64,000 nucleotides of DNA from NCBI GenBank assembly GCA_017937095.1, contig JAGBEG010000011.1, forward strand, positions 62,001 through 126,000, read 5' to 3'. Under the pieces are notes generated by a model, which was given only the letters and a program-made list of their open reading frames with translations, made no database searches and was not told where the DNA came from. The position numbers and the translations under genes are program-made. This DNA is from Roseburia sp. (GTDB lineage Bacteria > Bacillota > Clostridia > Lachnospirales > Lachnospiraceae). Numbering within the stretch: position 1 is the stretch's first letter; each line of letters starts with the position of its first letter. This document shows positions 9,149 to 15,672 of this stretch, piece by piece.

Positions 9149-9346
9149 GTGTTGTATATGGCACAGATACCCCGCAGAACCGGATTTACAGGAACAGGAC
9201 AGGAAGCCGCGCCTACGGAGAAGCCGGAATTTGCAATGTGTATGGTTGGAGCGCAGGATAAAGGACAGATAAAGTGCGAATGGATAGGTACAACGGATGC
9301 AATATCAGGATGTTGTTTTTCTGCGCCAGGAAGGTGGGAAAGAATT

Positions 9347-9928
9347 ATGGGAATTTTTATTGAGCTGTTTCTGATGGGAGTCGGGCTGGCGATGGATGCC
9401 TTTGCGGTGTCGATCTGTAAAGGGCTTGCCATGCGTAAGGTCAACAAAAAGCAGGCGGTTGTGATCGGTCTGTTTTTCGGAGGATTTCAGGCGCTGATGC
9501 CGTTTATTGGATGGGTGTTAGGAAGCCAGTTTGAGAGATACATTACCAGCATCGATCACTGGATCGCCTTTGTACTGCTGGGCTTCATCGGCGGTAAAAT
9601 GATTGTCGAGGCGGTAAAGCCGGACAATGAGGACGTAGAAATCGATCAGATGGATCCGCCGCTTGACATGAAGGAAATGTTTTTGCTTGCGCTTGCGACC
9701 AGCATAGATGCGCTTGCGGTTGGAATTACATTTGCATTTCTTGACTATCCGATTGTCGAGGCAATTTCGATTATCGGTATCGTGACGTTTCTTATTTCCA
9801 TTGGGGGCGTGTACGTGGGTAACTTCTTTGGGAATAAATATAAAAATAAGGCGGAGTTTGCAGGCGGTCTGATTCTCGTACTGCTCGGCGTCCGCATCCT
9901 GCTGTCGCATCTGGGGATTCTCGGATAG
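9347..9928 (+). CDS. mntP: Manganese efflux pump MntP
   Basis: A 193-residue inner-membrane Mn2+ exporter with six predicted helices. The two repeated halves each carry the family's buried aspartate: GVGLAMDAFAVSICKG near the N-terminus and ATSIDALAVGITFA in the second half. The frame is open back to 9083, but residues encoded before 9347 lie in the riboswitch/terminator leader and look non-coding; family members begin MG(I/L)-like, as here. Regulation by the manganese riboswitch at 8994-9148 agrees with the function. Confidence 0.92.
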   Translation: MGIFIELFLMGVGLAMDAFAVSICKGLAMRKVNKKQAVVIGLFFGGFQALMPFIGWVLGSQFERYITSIDHWIAFVLLGFIGGKMIVEAVKPDNEDVEIDQMDPPLDMKEMFLLALATSIDALAVGITFAFLDYPIVEAISIIGIVTFLISIGGVYVGNFFGNKYKNKAEFAGGLILVLLGVRILLSHLGILG

Positions 9929-9995
9929 GAAGAGCGGCGGTAAATATTTCGTATATATGAGATGCATAGAAAAGAACAGGCGATAAATATAACAC

Positions 9996-10014
9996 GCGTG
10001 TGCGATGCGCACGC
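9996..10014 (+). other. Hairpin between mntP and the CaCA antiporter gene
   Basis: GCGTGTGC-gat-GCGCACGC, an 8-bp stem with one G-U pair and a 3-nt loop. No T-run follows, so it is more likely an mRNA-stabilising or processing hairpin than a terminator. Confidence 0.45.
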
Positions 10015-10064
10015 AGTGAGAAAATAGATGCAAACAATTTTTAAGCACAAGAGAGGAAAAGATT

Positions 10065-11006
10065 ATGACAGAAATACTTTGGTCAGTGTTTTTACTGGTG
10101 ATTGGTTTCGTTTTATTGATTAAGGGTGCAGATTTCTTTGTGGAGGGAAGTTCTGCAGTGGCTAAGATGCTCAAGGTTCCGTCTATTATCATCGGTCTTA
10201 CAATCGTGGCGATGGGGACGAGCCTTCCGGAGTGCGCTGTCAGCATCACAGCGTCTATGACGAACAACAATGCGCTTGCCGTCAGCAATGCGGTCGGGTC
10301 AAATATTTTTAATCTGATGGTAGTCTGCGGCTTTTGCGCACTGTTCAACCCGCTTGCGGTGGAAAAGAGCACACTGCTTAAGGAATTTCCGTTTTCGGTT
10401 GTCTGCGCGATTCTGCTCCTGGTCTGCGGCTATTTTGGAATGGAGCTTGGCAGGACGGACGGACTGCTTCTGCTCGTGGTCTTTGTCTGTTTTCTGGTCT
10501 GGATGGTGCGCTCCGCAATGAAAGCCCGCGCTAACGCTTCGGATGAAGAGTATGAGACGCTTCCCGTGTGGAAATGTATTTTGTTTATCGTTGGCGGTAT
10601 TATTGCAATTAAGTTTGGCGGTGATTTTGTCGTAGAGGGAGCGTCTGCAGTTGCCGCAAAGATGGGACTTAGCCAGAATCTGATCGGGCTTACAATTGTA
10701 GCGTGCGGGACAAGTCTGCCGGAGCTTGTGACCTCGGTCGTAGCAGCGCGCAAGAATGAACTGGATATGGCGCTTGGTAATGTGATCGGCTCGAACATTT
10801 TCAATATTCTCTTTGTACTCGGCATTGCGGCAAGCATCAGCCCGATTGCGTTTATCACGGAGAATATCATTGATATCGTGATTTTGATTGCAATGAGTCT
10901 GCTTGTGTGGATTTTCGGCTGGACAAAGAAAAGGCTGGACAAGGCGGAAGGTATTATCATGCTGCTTATGTACGCGGCATATCTGGTATATATTTGCATA
11001 AGATAA
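10065..11006 (+). CDS. Calcium/sodium antiporter (CaCA family, YrbG-like)
   Basis: A 313-residue membrane protein with about ten helices arranged as two homologous halves. Each half has the alpha-repeat signature: GLTIVAMGTSLPECAVS and GLTIVACGTSLPELVTS, each followed by GSNIFN (VGSNIFNLMV and IGSNIFNILF). The two E residues in TSLPE are the cation-binding positions of the Na+/Ca2+ exchanger superfamily. It follows mntP by 136 bp and, if co-transcribed, would sit under the same manganese leader; transported ions could therefore include Mn2+ or Ca2+. The substrate cannot be fixed from sequence. Confidence 0.88.
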   Translation: MTEILWSVFLLVIGFVLLIKGADFFVEGSSAVAKMLKVPSIIIGLTIVAMGTSLPECAVSITASMTNNNALAVSNAVGSNIFNLMVVCGFCALFNPLAVEKSTLLKEFPFSVVCAILLLVCGYFGMELGRTDGLLLLVVFVCFLVWMVRSAMKARANASDEEYETLPVWKCILFIVGGIIAIKFGGDFVVEGASAVAAKMGLSQNLIGLTIVACGTSLPELVTSVVAARKNELDMALGNVIGSNIFNILFVLGIAASISPIAFITENIIDIVILIAMSLLVWIFGWTKKRLDKAEGIIMLLMYAAYLVYICIR

Positions 11007-11080
11007 GCGCGTTTTTCCCGTTGCCGAAAACCCGAAACCGCGTTATACTGGGAAGAAAGAGATACGAGGGAGGAATCTAT

Positions 11081-11455
11081 ATGGACTTTTTTGACAAGTT
11101 GGGGGAATCGCTGGTCACTGCAGGAAAGGATGTCACCCAGAAAGCAAAGGATGTGTCTGAGATTGCAAAGCTCAAGCTCGATATCAAGTCCAAGGAGGAC
11201 TATGTGCAGAAGCAGTATGCGGCGCTTGGGCTTGCTTACTATGAGAAGCACAAGGGCGAGGAAGGAATCGAGGAGGCGGAGCAGTTTTTCCTGATCGAGG
11301 AGGCAAGGGAAGAGATCGAGCGCATGAAAGCGGAGATACTTAAGATTCAGGGGTCTGCGGAATGTCCGAAGTGCGGTGCGAAAATGCCGGAGGGAGCAAC
11401 CTTCTGCAGCAGTTGCGGCACGAAGATGGATGACATGTATGAGGAAGAGGAATAA
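11081..11455 (+). CDS. Zinc-ribbon protein with coiled-coil N-terminus
   Basis: A 124-residue soluble protein. The first 85 residues are helical and charged (KAKDVSEIAKLKLDIKSKE...), typical of small Firmicute proteins that end in a double zinc ribbon. The C-terminal ribbon has four cysteines: CPKCG, then CSSCG after about 11 residues, with an acidic tail DDMYEEEE. ATG 11081 has GAGGGAGGAA in front. It lies after the antiporter and overlaps or abuts the next membrane-protein gene. Its function is unknown; the ribbon is likely to serve in protein or nucleic-acid contact. Confidence 0.8.
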   Translation: MDFFDKLGESLVTAGKDVTQKAKDVSEIAKLKLDIKSKEDYVQKQYAALGLAYYEKHKGEEGIEEAEQFFLIEEAREEIERMKAEILKIQGSAECPKCGAKMPEGATFCSSCGTKMDDMYEEEE

Positions 11456-12806
11456 GAAAGGACGCAGCGCATTGAAGGAGACAAAGACAGGCGCATATGT
11501 GAAAGCATATGCGCCCTTTATTCTGGTAGCAGTCATTGGATTTATCTACCATCTGCTGATGAAGCCGATGGGCGGGGATGATGTTTTCTTCCGCGAGGCG
11601 ACGGACGGCACGACGCTGTGGGCATACCTCGGACATCGTTATCTGAACTGGACGTCGAGGGTCGTATCTGAATTTGTGCTCGTAAATGTCATTCAGTGCC
11701 CGATTCTCTGGCAAATCATTGATTTTCTGATGTTTGCGACGCTTCCGGTTCTGATCGCGCGGATTTTAGGCGGCGGAAGGCTTGTGAATCTGGCGGCGGC
11801 AGCAGCGGTTTTGCTTTTTCCGTTTCATGACATGGGAACCGCAGGCTGGGTTACGACGACCGTTACGCATTTCTGGCCGTTCTGGGGAATGTTCTATATT
11901 GCGATGCTGCTTAAGAAGATGGCGTCGGAGGAACGGATTCATCCCGCAGAGGCGGTGTTTGGCGTGCTTGTCGCAGTGGTGACCGGAAGTCATGAGCAGT
12001 ATGCGGTGATTATGGCAGTGTTCTTCGTACTTTACGGCGTATATCTGCGGATGCAGAAGAGAAAGCCGGGAAATCTTCCGGTGCTTGTGCCGCTTGTGCT
12101 TGTAAATGTGATTTCGCTTGCCGTGATTGCCTTTTGCCCGGGAAATGCCGAACGAAATAAGGTAAGTATCGCGGATCTGCCGATTTACGCAGAGTTCGGG
12201 TTTGGCGAGAAGCTTTATCTGGGGCTGCTTAGTATCGAGCGCGTTTTTATAGCAAATGCGGATATTGTATTTTGCGTGGTAATATCGCTGTGGACGGCGC
12301 TTGTCTGCATGAAGACGAAGGATTTTAAGAAAACGCTCATCTCTGCGCTGCCGCTTTTTATCCTGTTCGGGCAGACAGTGTTTCGGACGGCGTATCCGGG
12401 CTTGTCCGGTCTTTTCGTGATGCCGGGGCAGATTCTGGAATGGAGCTGGAACGATTTGTCCACATGGATTCCCATGGTATATCTGGCGGTGACGGTCGCG
12501 TCGATGATCTACGCGCTGTATCAGCTTTTCGGGGAAGATCTGTATGCATATATCTGTGTGCTGGTTCTGCTCGGCTGTGGATTCGGCGCGGGAATGATTC
12601 TCGGCTTTATGGCGACGATCTATGTCTCCGGCGAGCGTGTGTATGCACCGCTCTACGGAATCCTTTTGATGGTGACGCTGTTTGCTCTGAATGCGCAGAA
12701 AGAGGCTGTCACAGAGAAATTAAAGACTGCGGGCGGGAAGCTCGCGGCGGCAGGGGTTGTACTTTGCTGTCTTGTGAACGTGTTGTTTATAACGCTGTCC
12801 GTTTAG
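11439..12806 (+). CDS. Polytopic membrane protein, DUF6056/GT-C-like
   Basis: About 455 residues with 11-13 hydrophobic helices. The first periplasmic loop after TM1 carries an acidic pair in MKPMGGDDVFFREA followed by LGHRYLNWTSRVVSE. This arrangement recalls GT-C-type membrane glycosyltransferases and the DUF6056 group, but no family can be assigned firmly. The start is uncertain: ATG 11439 overlaps the zinc-ribbon gene by 17 bp, whereas TTG 11472 has a better AGAAAGGA site about 10 nt upstream. The stop codon lies within the terminator hairpin. Confidence 0.7.
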   Translation: MRKRNKKGRSALKETKTGAYVKAYAPFILVAVIGFIYHLLMKPMGGDDVFFREATDGTTLWAYLGHRYLNWTSRVVSEFVLVNVIQCPILWQIIDFLMFATLPVLIARILGGGRLVNLAAAAAVLLFPFHDMGTAGWVTTTVTHFWPFWGMFYIAMLLKKMASEERIHPAEAVFGVLVAVVTGSHEQYAVIMAVFFVLYGVYLRMQKRKPGNLPVLVPLVLVNVISLAVIAFCPGNAERNKVSIADLPIYAEFGFGEKLYLGLLSIERVFIANADIVFCVVISLWTALVCMKTKDFKKTLISALPLFILFGQTVFRTAYPGLSGLFVMPGQILEWSWNDLSTWIPMVYLAVTVASMIYALYQLFGEDLYAYICVLVLLGCGFGAGMILGFMATIYVSGERVYAPLYGILLMVTLFALNAQKEAVTEKLKTAGGKLAAAGVVLCCLVNVLFITLSV

Positions 12807-12823
12807 GCGGACAGCGTTTTTTT
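12793..12823 (+). terminator. Intrinsic terminator overlapping the stop codon
   Basis: CGCTGTCCG (12793-12801) pairs perfectly with CGGACAGCG (12808-12816), followed by seven T residues. The TAG stop of the membrane-protein gene is in the loop. A copy of the 190-bp repeat starts directly after the T-run. Confidence 0.92.
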
Positions 12824-13013
12824 GCCCTATAGGAAATACCGTGTTGTTGTAAAGCGTGAAAGTATTGATTCCTATAGAGCAAAAGCCCTTCCGGGCAGGA
12901 TGCGCACCTCGCGGAATGGAAGATAGCCGTAAACGGCACCGCTCGGGCGCGGCAAAGTGTGCTTCACATGTAAGCTGAAGTAGATTCGCGACAGTGTGCG
13001 AAGCACACTTTGT
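12824..13013 (+). repeat. 190-bp structured repeat, copy A
   Basis: First full copy of an intergenic repeat; the motif aggaaatacc recurs 190 bp later. From left to right it holds: an inverted repeat of TATAGGAA and TTCCTATA that would fold a 60-nt hairpin; a GC-rich core with GCCGT-aa-ACGGC; and a 13-bp perfect inverted repeat CAAAGTGTGCTTC (12953-12965) with GAAGCACACTTTG (13000-13012). No credible protein is encoded. It starts right behind the terminator of the preceding gene. Confidence 0.85.
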
Positions 13014-13204
13014 TCTAGATAGGAAATACCGTGTTGCTGTGAAGCGTAAAAGTATTGATTCCTATAGAGCAAAAAGCCCTTCCGGGCGGGATGCGCACCT
13101 CGCGGAATGGAAGATAGCCGTAAACGGCACCGCGCGGGCGCGGCAAAGTGTGCTCCGCATGTAAGTTGAAGCAAATTCGCGAGATTGTGCGAAGCACACT
13201 TTGT
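13014..13204 (+). repeat. 190-bp structured repeat, copy B
   Basis: Second copy, in direct tandem with copy A (period 190-191 bp) and nearly identical across the core. The left arm is altered (CTAGATAGGAA in place of CTATAGGAA). The right hairpin is kept in outline, though its 5' arm differs from copy A (CAAAGTGTGCTCC). Confidence 0.85.
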
Positions 13205-13250
13205 TCTAGATAGGAAATACCGTGTTGCCGTAAAGTGCGAAAGGATTTAT
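13205..13250 (+). repeat. 190-bp repeat, truncated third unit
   Basis: Only the first ~40 bp of a further unit (tagataggaaataccgtgtt onward) is recognisable; similarity is lost before 13250. This gives the tandem array a 2.2-copy structure. Confidence 0.75.
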
Positions 13251-13269
13251 CATAAAGAGTCAATCCGGG

Positions 13270-13317
13270 TTGTCAAGAAATTAATATATTGACAAAACGA
13301 ATCCGCAGGCATAAGAT
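13270..13317 (+). promoter_or_regulatory. Promoter and likely autoregulatory operator of HTH/HipA-like module 1
   Basis: TTGACA (13289-13294), a 17-bp spacer and TAAGAT (13312-13317) form a good sigma-A promoter. An inverted repeat TTGTCAA (13270-13276) / TTGACAA (13289-13295) overlaps the -35 box, as expected of an operator for a dimeric HTH repressor such as the one encoded next. The operator role is inference. Confidence 0.6.
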
Positions 13318-13373
13318 AAAAAAAGAGAGATAACATAAAAGGGACATCATAAAATTGCAGGGGAGGCGGGAAT

Positions 13374-13949
13374 ATGGCAAAGACAAACGAGCGCGGCGCA
13401 GGGAGGAAGCGGGCGCTTAACGCAGAGGAGATTGCGCAGATCGCAAAGCGGCACGCGGCGGGAGAGACGCTTACGGCGCTTGCGGCGGAGTGCGGCGTGT
13501 CCCGCCAGACATTGTCGGGCTATCTCAACCGCAGAGAAGACGAACAGGAACAGATTTGCCGTACAATACGCAAATGGGCGGAGCTTAACCGCAGATTTCG
13601 TGATATCGATGTGCAGGAGTATACGATGCGGATGGAATTTATGTGCGGGAACGAGTGCTGCACGGAGATACTTGTGGACTTTGCACGGCAGAGGATTGCT
13701 GTGGAGAACCGGACGGACGATCTGATTCACCGGGCGTTCGGAATCAAGGCGAAGCCGACATGGGAGGACTTTGAAGAGTTTCTGGAGAGCAGATGCTTTC
13801 CGCGCACGAGAGACCATCTGCGGCTTGTGTTAAAGGATCTCGGACTGGATTCCTATGATCCGCTTGCCATCGTGGAGCGGACGAAGGGACGGATGGCGGA
13901 AGATATGCAGTGGATTGCTATTACCTATCTGGATACGGCGGCGCGATGA
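13374..13949 (+). CDS. HTH partner protein of HipA-like kinase (module 1)
   Basis: A 191-residue protein with an N-terminal helix-turn-helix at about residues 20-50 (AEEIAQIAKRHAAGETLTAL, then a recognition helix SRQTLSGYL). The rest (about 80-188) is a separate domain with three landmarks: ENRTDDLIHRAF; L-E-S-R-C-F-P-R-T-R; and SYDPLAIVERTKGRMAEDMQ followed by W. The same landmarks, in the same order, make up the 118-residue protein encoded at 18889, which also lies directly before a HipA-like kinase gene. By analogy with HipB it may bind its own operator and the kinase; no function has been shown for this domain to my knowledge. The gap to the kinase gene is 87 bp. Confidence 0.72.
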   Translation: MAKTNERGAGRKRALNAEEIAQIAKRHAAGETLTALAAECGVSRQTLSGYLNRREDEQEQICRTIRKWAELNRRFRDIDVQEYTMRMEFMCGNECCTEILVDFARQRIAVENRTDDLIHRAFGIKAKPTWEDFEEFLESRCFPRTRDHLRLVLKDLGLDSYDPLAIVERTKGRMAEDMQWIAITYLDTAAR

Positions 13950-14036
13950 GCCATGACGCAGGCGGTTCATGGCGGATGGTCCGGGCAGTAACAGAGAATC
14001 ATTGGTGCAGAACAGGCTGCGGAGGAGGTGCGGCAA

Positions 14037-14948
14037 ATGCGGGAGACGATTGAATTTCAAATGAACCATATACCGGAAATTACGATAACCGGGAAGAATA
14101 TAGAGACTGGGGAAGGGCATTCCTCGAAGGGCAACCAGCTTAAATGGGAACAGGACGGCTGGTGGTACAAGGCGGATGCTTTCGGCTATGAGAGCCTTGC
14201 GGAGGTCGTCGTCTCAGGACTTCTCGCGCAGTCAAATATTTCGGAGGCCGTCAGGTATGAGCCGGTTGCAATCCGTTATCAGGACAAGATTTACCGCGGA
14301 TGCCGCAGCAGGAATTTCCGGGCGCAGGGCGAGGAGCTTGTGACGCTCGAGCGGATTGCGAGGAGCTGCACAGGCTTTGGTCTGGCAAAGCAGATGGCGC
14401 ATATTGCGGATGTGGGAGAGCGTATCGGCTATATGGAAGAGCTGGTGCGCAACGTGACGGGCATCGAAGACTTTGGCATATATCTGACGAAAATGCTTGA
14501 AATCGACGCTTTTTTCTTAAATGAGGATCGCCACACGAACAATATTGCGCTGCTCTACGACCCGGCAAAGCGGGAGTACCGGCTCTGCCCGTTCTTTGAC
14601 ATGGGGCTGTCGCTCTTTTCGGATACGAGAGAGGCGTATCCGTTCGGGAAGGATTTTGCAGCGTGCCGTGAAGCAATCTGTGCGAAGCCGTTTTCAAGGG
14701 ATTTCGACGAGCAGCTTGATGCGGCGAACGAGCGGTATGGCTGTTATCTGAAATTCAATTTTCCGGCGAACCGCATCTGTGAAGTGACAAGCGGGCTGCG
14801 GAGGATGTGCAGAACGGAGGAAAGCCATGGAAATGCACGGGGAGAAGCGGCGGAGTGCGGAGTACAGACCGGATATACGGAAGAAGAGTTCGCACGTGTG
14901 GAGGAGGTGCTGCGCTATCAGGCGGGAAAGTATGGGCATCTATTTTAA
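14037..14948 (+). CDS. HipA-like Ser/Thr kinase (module 1)
   Basis: A 303-residue protein with the catalytic core of HipA-type kinases. An ATP-loop-like segment SSKGNQLKWEQDGWWYKAD is at about residues 29-47. The catalytic loop is DAFFLNEDRHTNNIALLYD, with the Asp of D-R-H and the downstream Asn intact, and the metal-binding Asp follows in RLCPFFDMGLSLFSD. It is shorter than E. coli HipA (440 residues). ATG 14037 is 8 nt after GGAGGAGG and is preferred to GTG 14028. The upstream gene encodes an HTH partner, so the pair resembles a toxin-antitoxin or signalling module. The substrate is unknown. Confidence 0.75.
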   Translation: MRETIEFQMNHIPEITITGKNIETGEGHSSKGNQLKWEQDGWWYKADAFGYESLAEVVVSGLLAQSNISEAVRYEPVAIRYQDKIYRGCRSRNFRAQGEELVTLERIARSCTGFGLAKQMAHIADVGERIGYMEELVRNVTGIEDFGIYLTKMLEIDAFFLNEDRHTNNIALLYDPAKREYRLCPFFDMGLSLFSDTREAYPFGKDFAACREAICAKPFSRDFDEQLDAANERYGCYLKFNFPANRICEVTSGLRRMCRTEESHGNARGEAAECGVQTGYTEEEFARVEEVLRYQAGKYGHLF

Positions 14949-14954
14949 TACTCC

Positions 14955-14983
14955 TTGACTTTCCGGTACTTCCGTGCTAATCT
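14955..14983 (+). promoter_or_regulatory. Promoter of the metG T-box leader
   Basis: TTGACT (14955-14960), 17-bp spacer, TAATCT (14978-14983), starting just 6 bp after the kinase stop codon. Transcription from near 14990 would give a leader of about 680 nt before metG. Confidence 0.6.
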
Positions 14984-15049
14984 TAGGAAAGCTAAGAAAT
15001 CATCAAATATACGAAACGCGAAGAAAAAGAGAGTACATTTGTCGGAACT

Positions 15050-15409
15050 TTACAGAGAGATTTCCAACCCGCTTCATTGTACGGCAGGCTTTTACAGAAT
15101 GTCACGGACAGACGCCATTCGGGGACGGGTAGCTGCGAGGAAATAGGGAAAGGCAGATGGAACATGGCTTTGGAGCGGCAGGACTGAACCCTTATAGCGG
15201 CGCGATAGGAAGTGCCATCAGGCAGGGGATAAGCTCTGACGGGACCGCCTGTTACAGCGGGGGATATTGAACCTTGGAAGAGGGAGATATCTGACAGAGG
15301 CACAGATCGTGAGGTCTGTGTGAATAGAAGTGGTACCACGGGATGTTAAGTCTCGTCTTCTGGGTGTGTTGTGCGGTGGCACAGGACGCAAGGAAGACGG
15401 GACTTTTTT
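15050..15409 (+). promoter_or_regulatory. T-box riboswitch (tRNA-Met-responsive) of metG
   Basis: The leader contains the invariant T-box sequence as AAGTGGTACCACGGG (15328-15342), whose GG-UACC part pairs with the uncharged tRNA acceptor end. It is followed by a terminator: AGTCTCGTCTTC (15349-15360) with GAAGACGGGACT (15393-15404), then TTTTT to 15409. The antiterminator uses the T-box region, so the two folds exclude each other. AUG triplets at 15157 and 15164, in the purine-rich Stem I area, are candidates for the methionine specifier. The 5' boundary is approximate because Stem I was not folded in full. Confidence 0.85.
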
Positions 15410-15410
15410 G

Positions 15411-15601
15411 CTCTATAGGAAATACCATGTTGTTTTAAAGCGTGAAAGTACTGATTCCTATAGAGCAAAAAGCCCTGCCGGGCGGGATGCGCACCTCGCG
15501 GAATGGAAGATAGCCGTAAACGGCACCGCTCGGGCGCGGAACAAAAGCTGCGCTGTCAGAAAAATTGAAGCGCGAGAGTGTGCCAAGCGCACTTTTGTTC
15601 C
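15411..15601 (+). repeat. 190-bp structured repeat, copy D, inside the metG leader
   Basis: A 191-bp copy starting immediately after the T-box terminator T-run and ending about 70 bp before metG. The left hairpin arms are the most complete of all copies (CTCTATAGGAA with TTCCTATAGAG). The core is almost unchanged. The right hairpin has a different sequence from copies A and B but is still paired: GGAACAAAAGctgcgc (15538-15553) with gcgcaCTTTTGTTCC (15587-15601). It is carried in every full-length metG transcript. Confidence 0.85.
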
Positions 15602-15672
15602 ATAATAAGTGATAAAGCAGAGCCAGATGCACATAAATGCGCACAATGATGATTCAGGAAAGGAGCAATACA

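Noticed and set aside
9083-9346. Extended N-terminus for MntP from the open frame starting at 9083
   Set aside because: The stretch overlaps the riboswitch P1 and terminator, has no hydrophobic pattern or ribosome site, and MntP proteins start at the ATG at 9347.
12824-13250. Tandem repeats considered as a CRISPR array
   Set aside because: The unit is 190 bp, copies are near-identical over their whole length with no unique spacers, and no cas gene is in the window.
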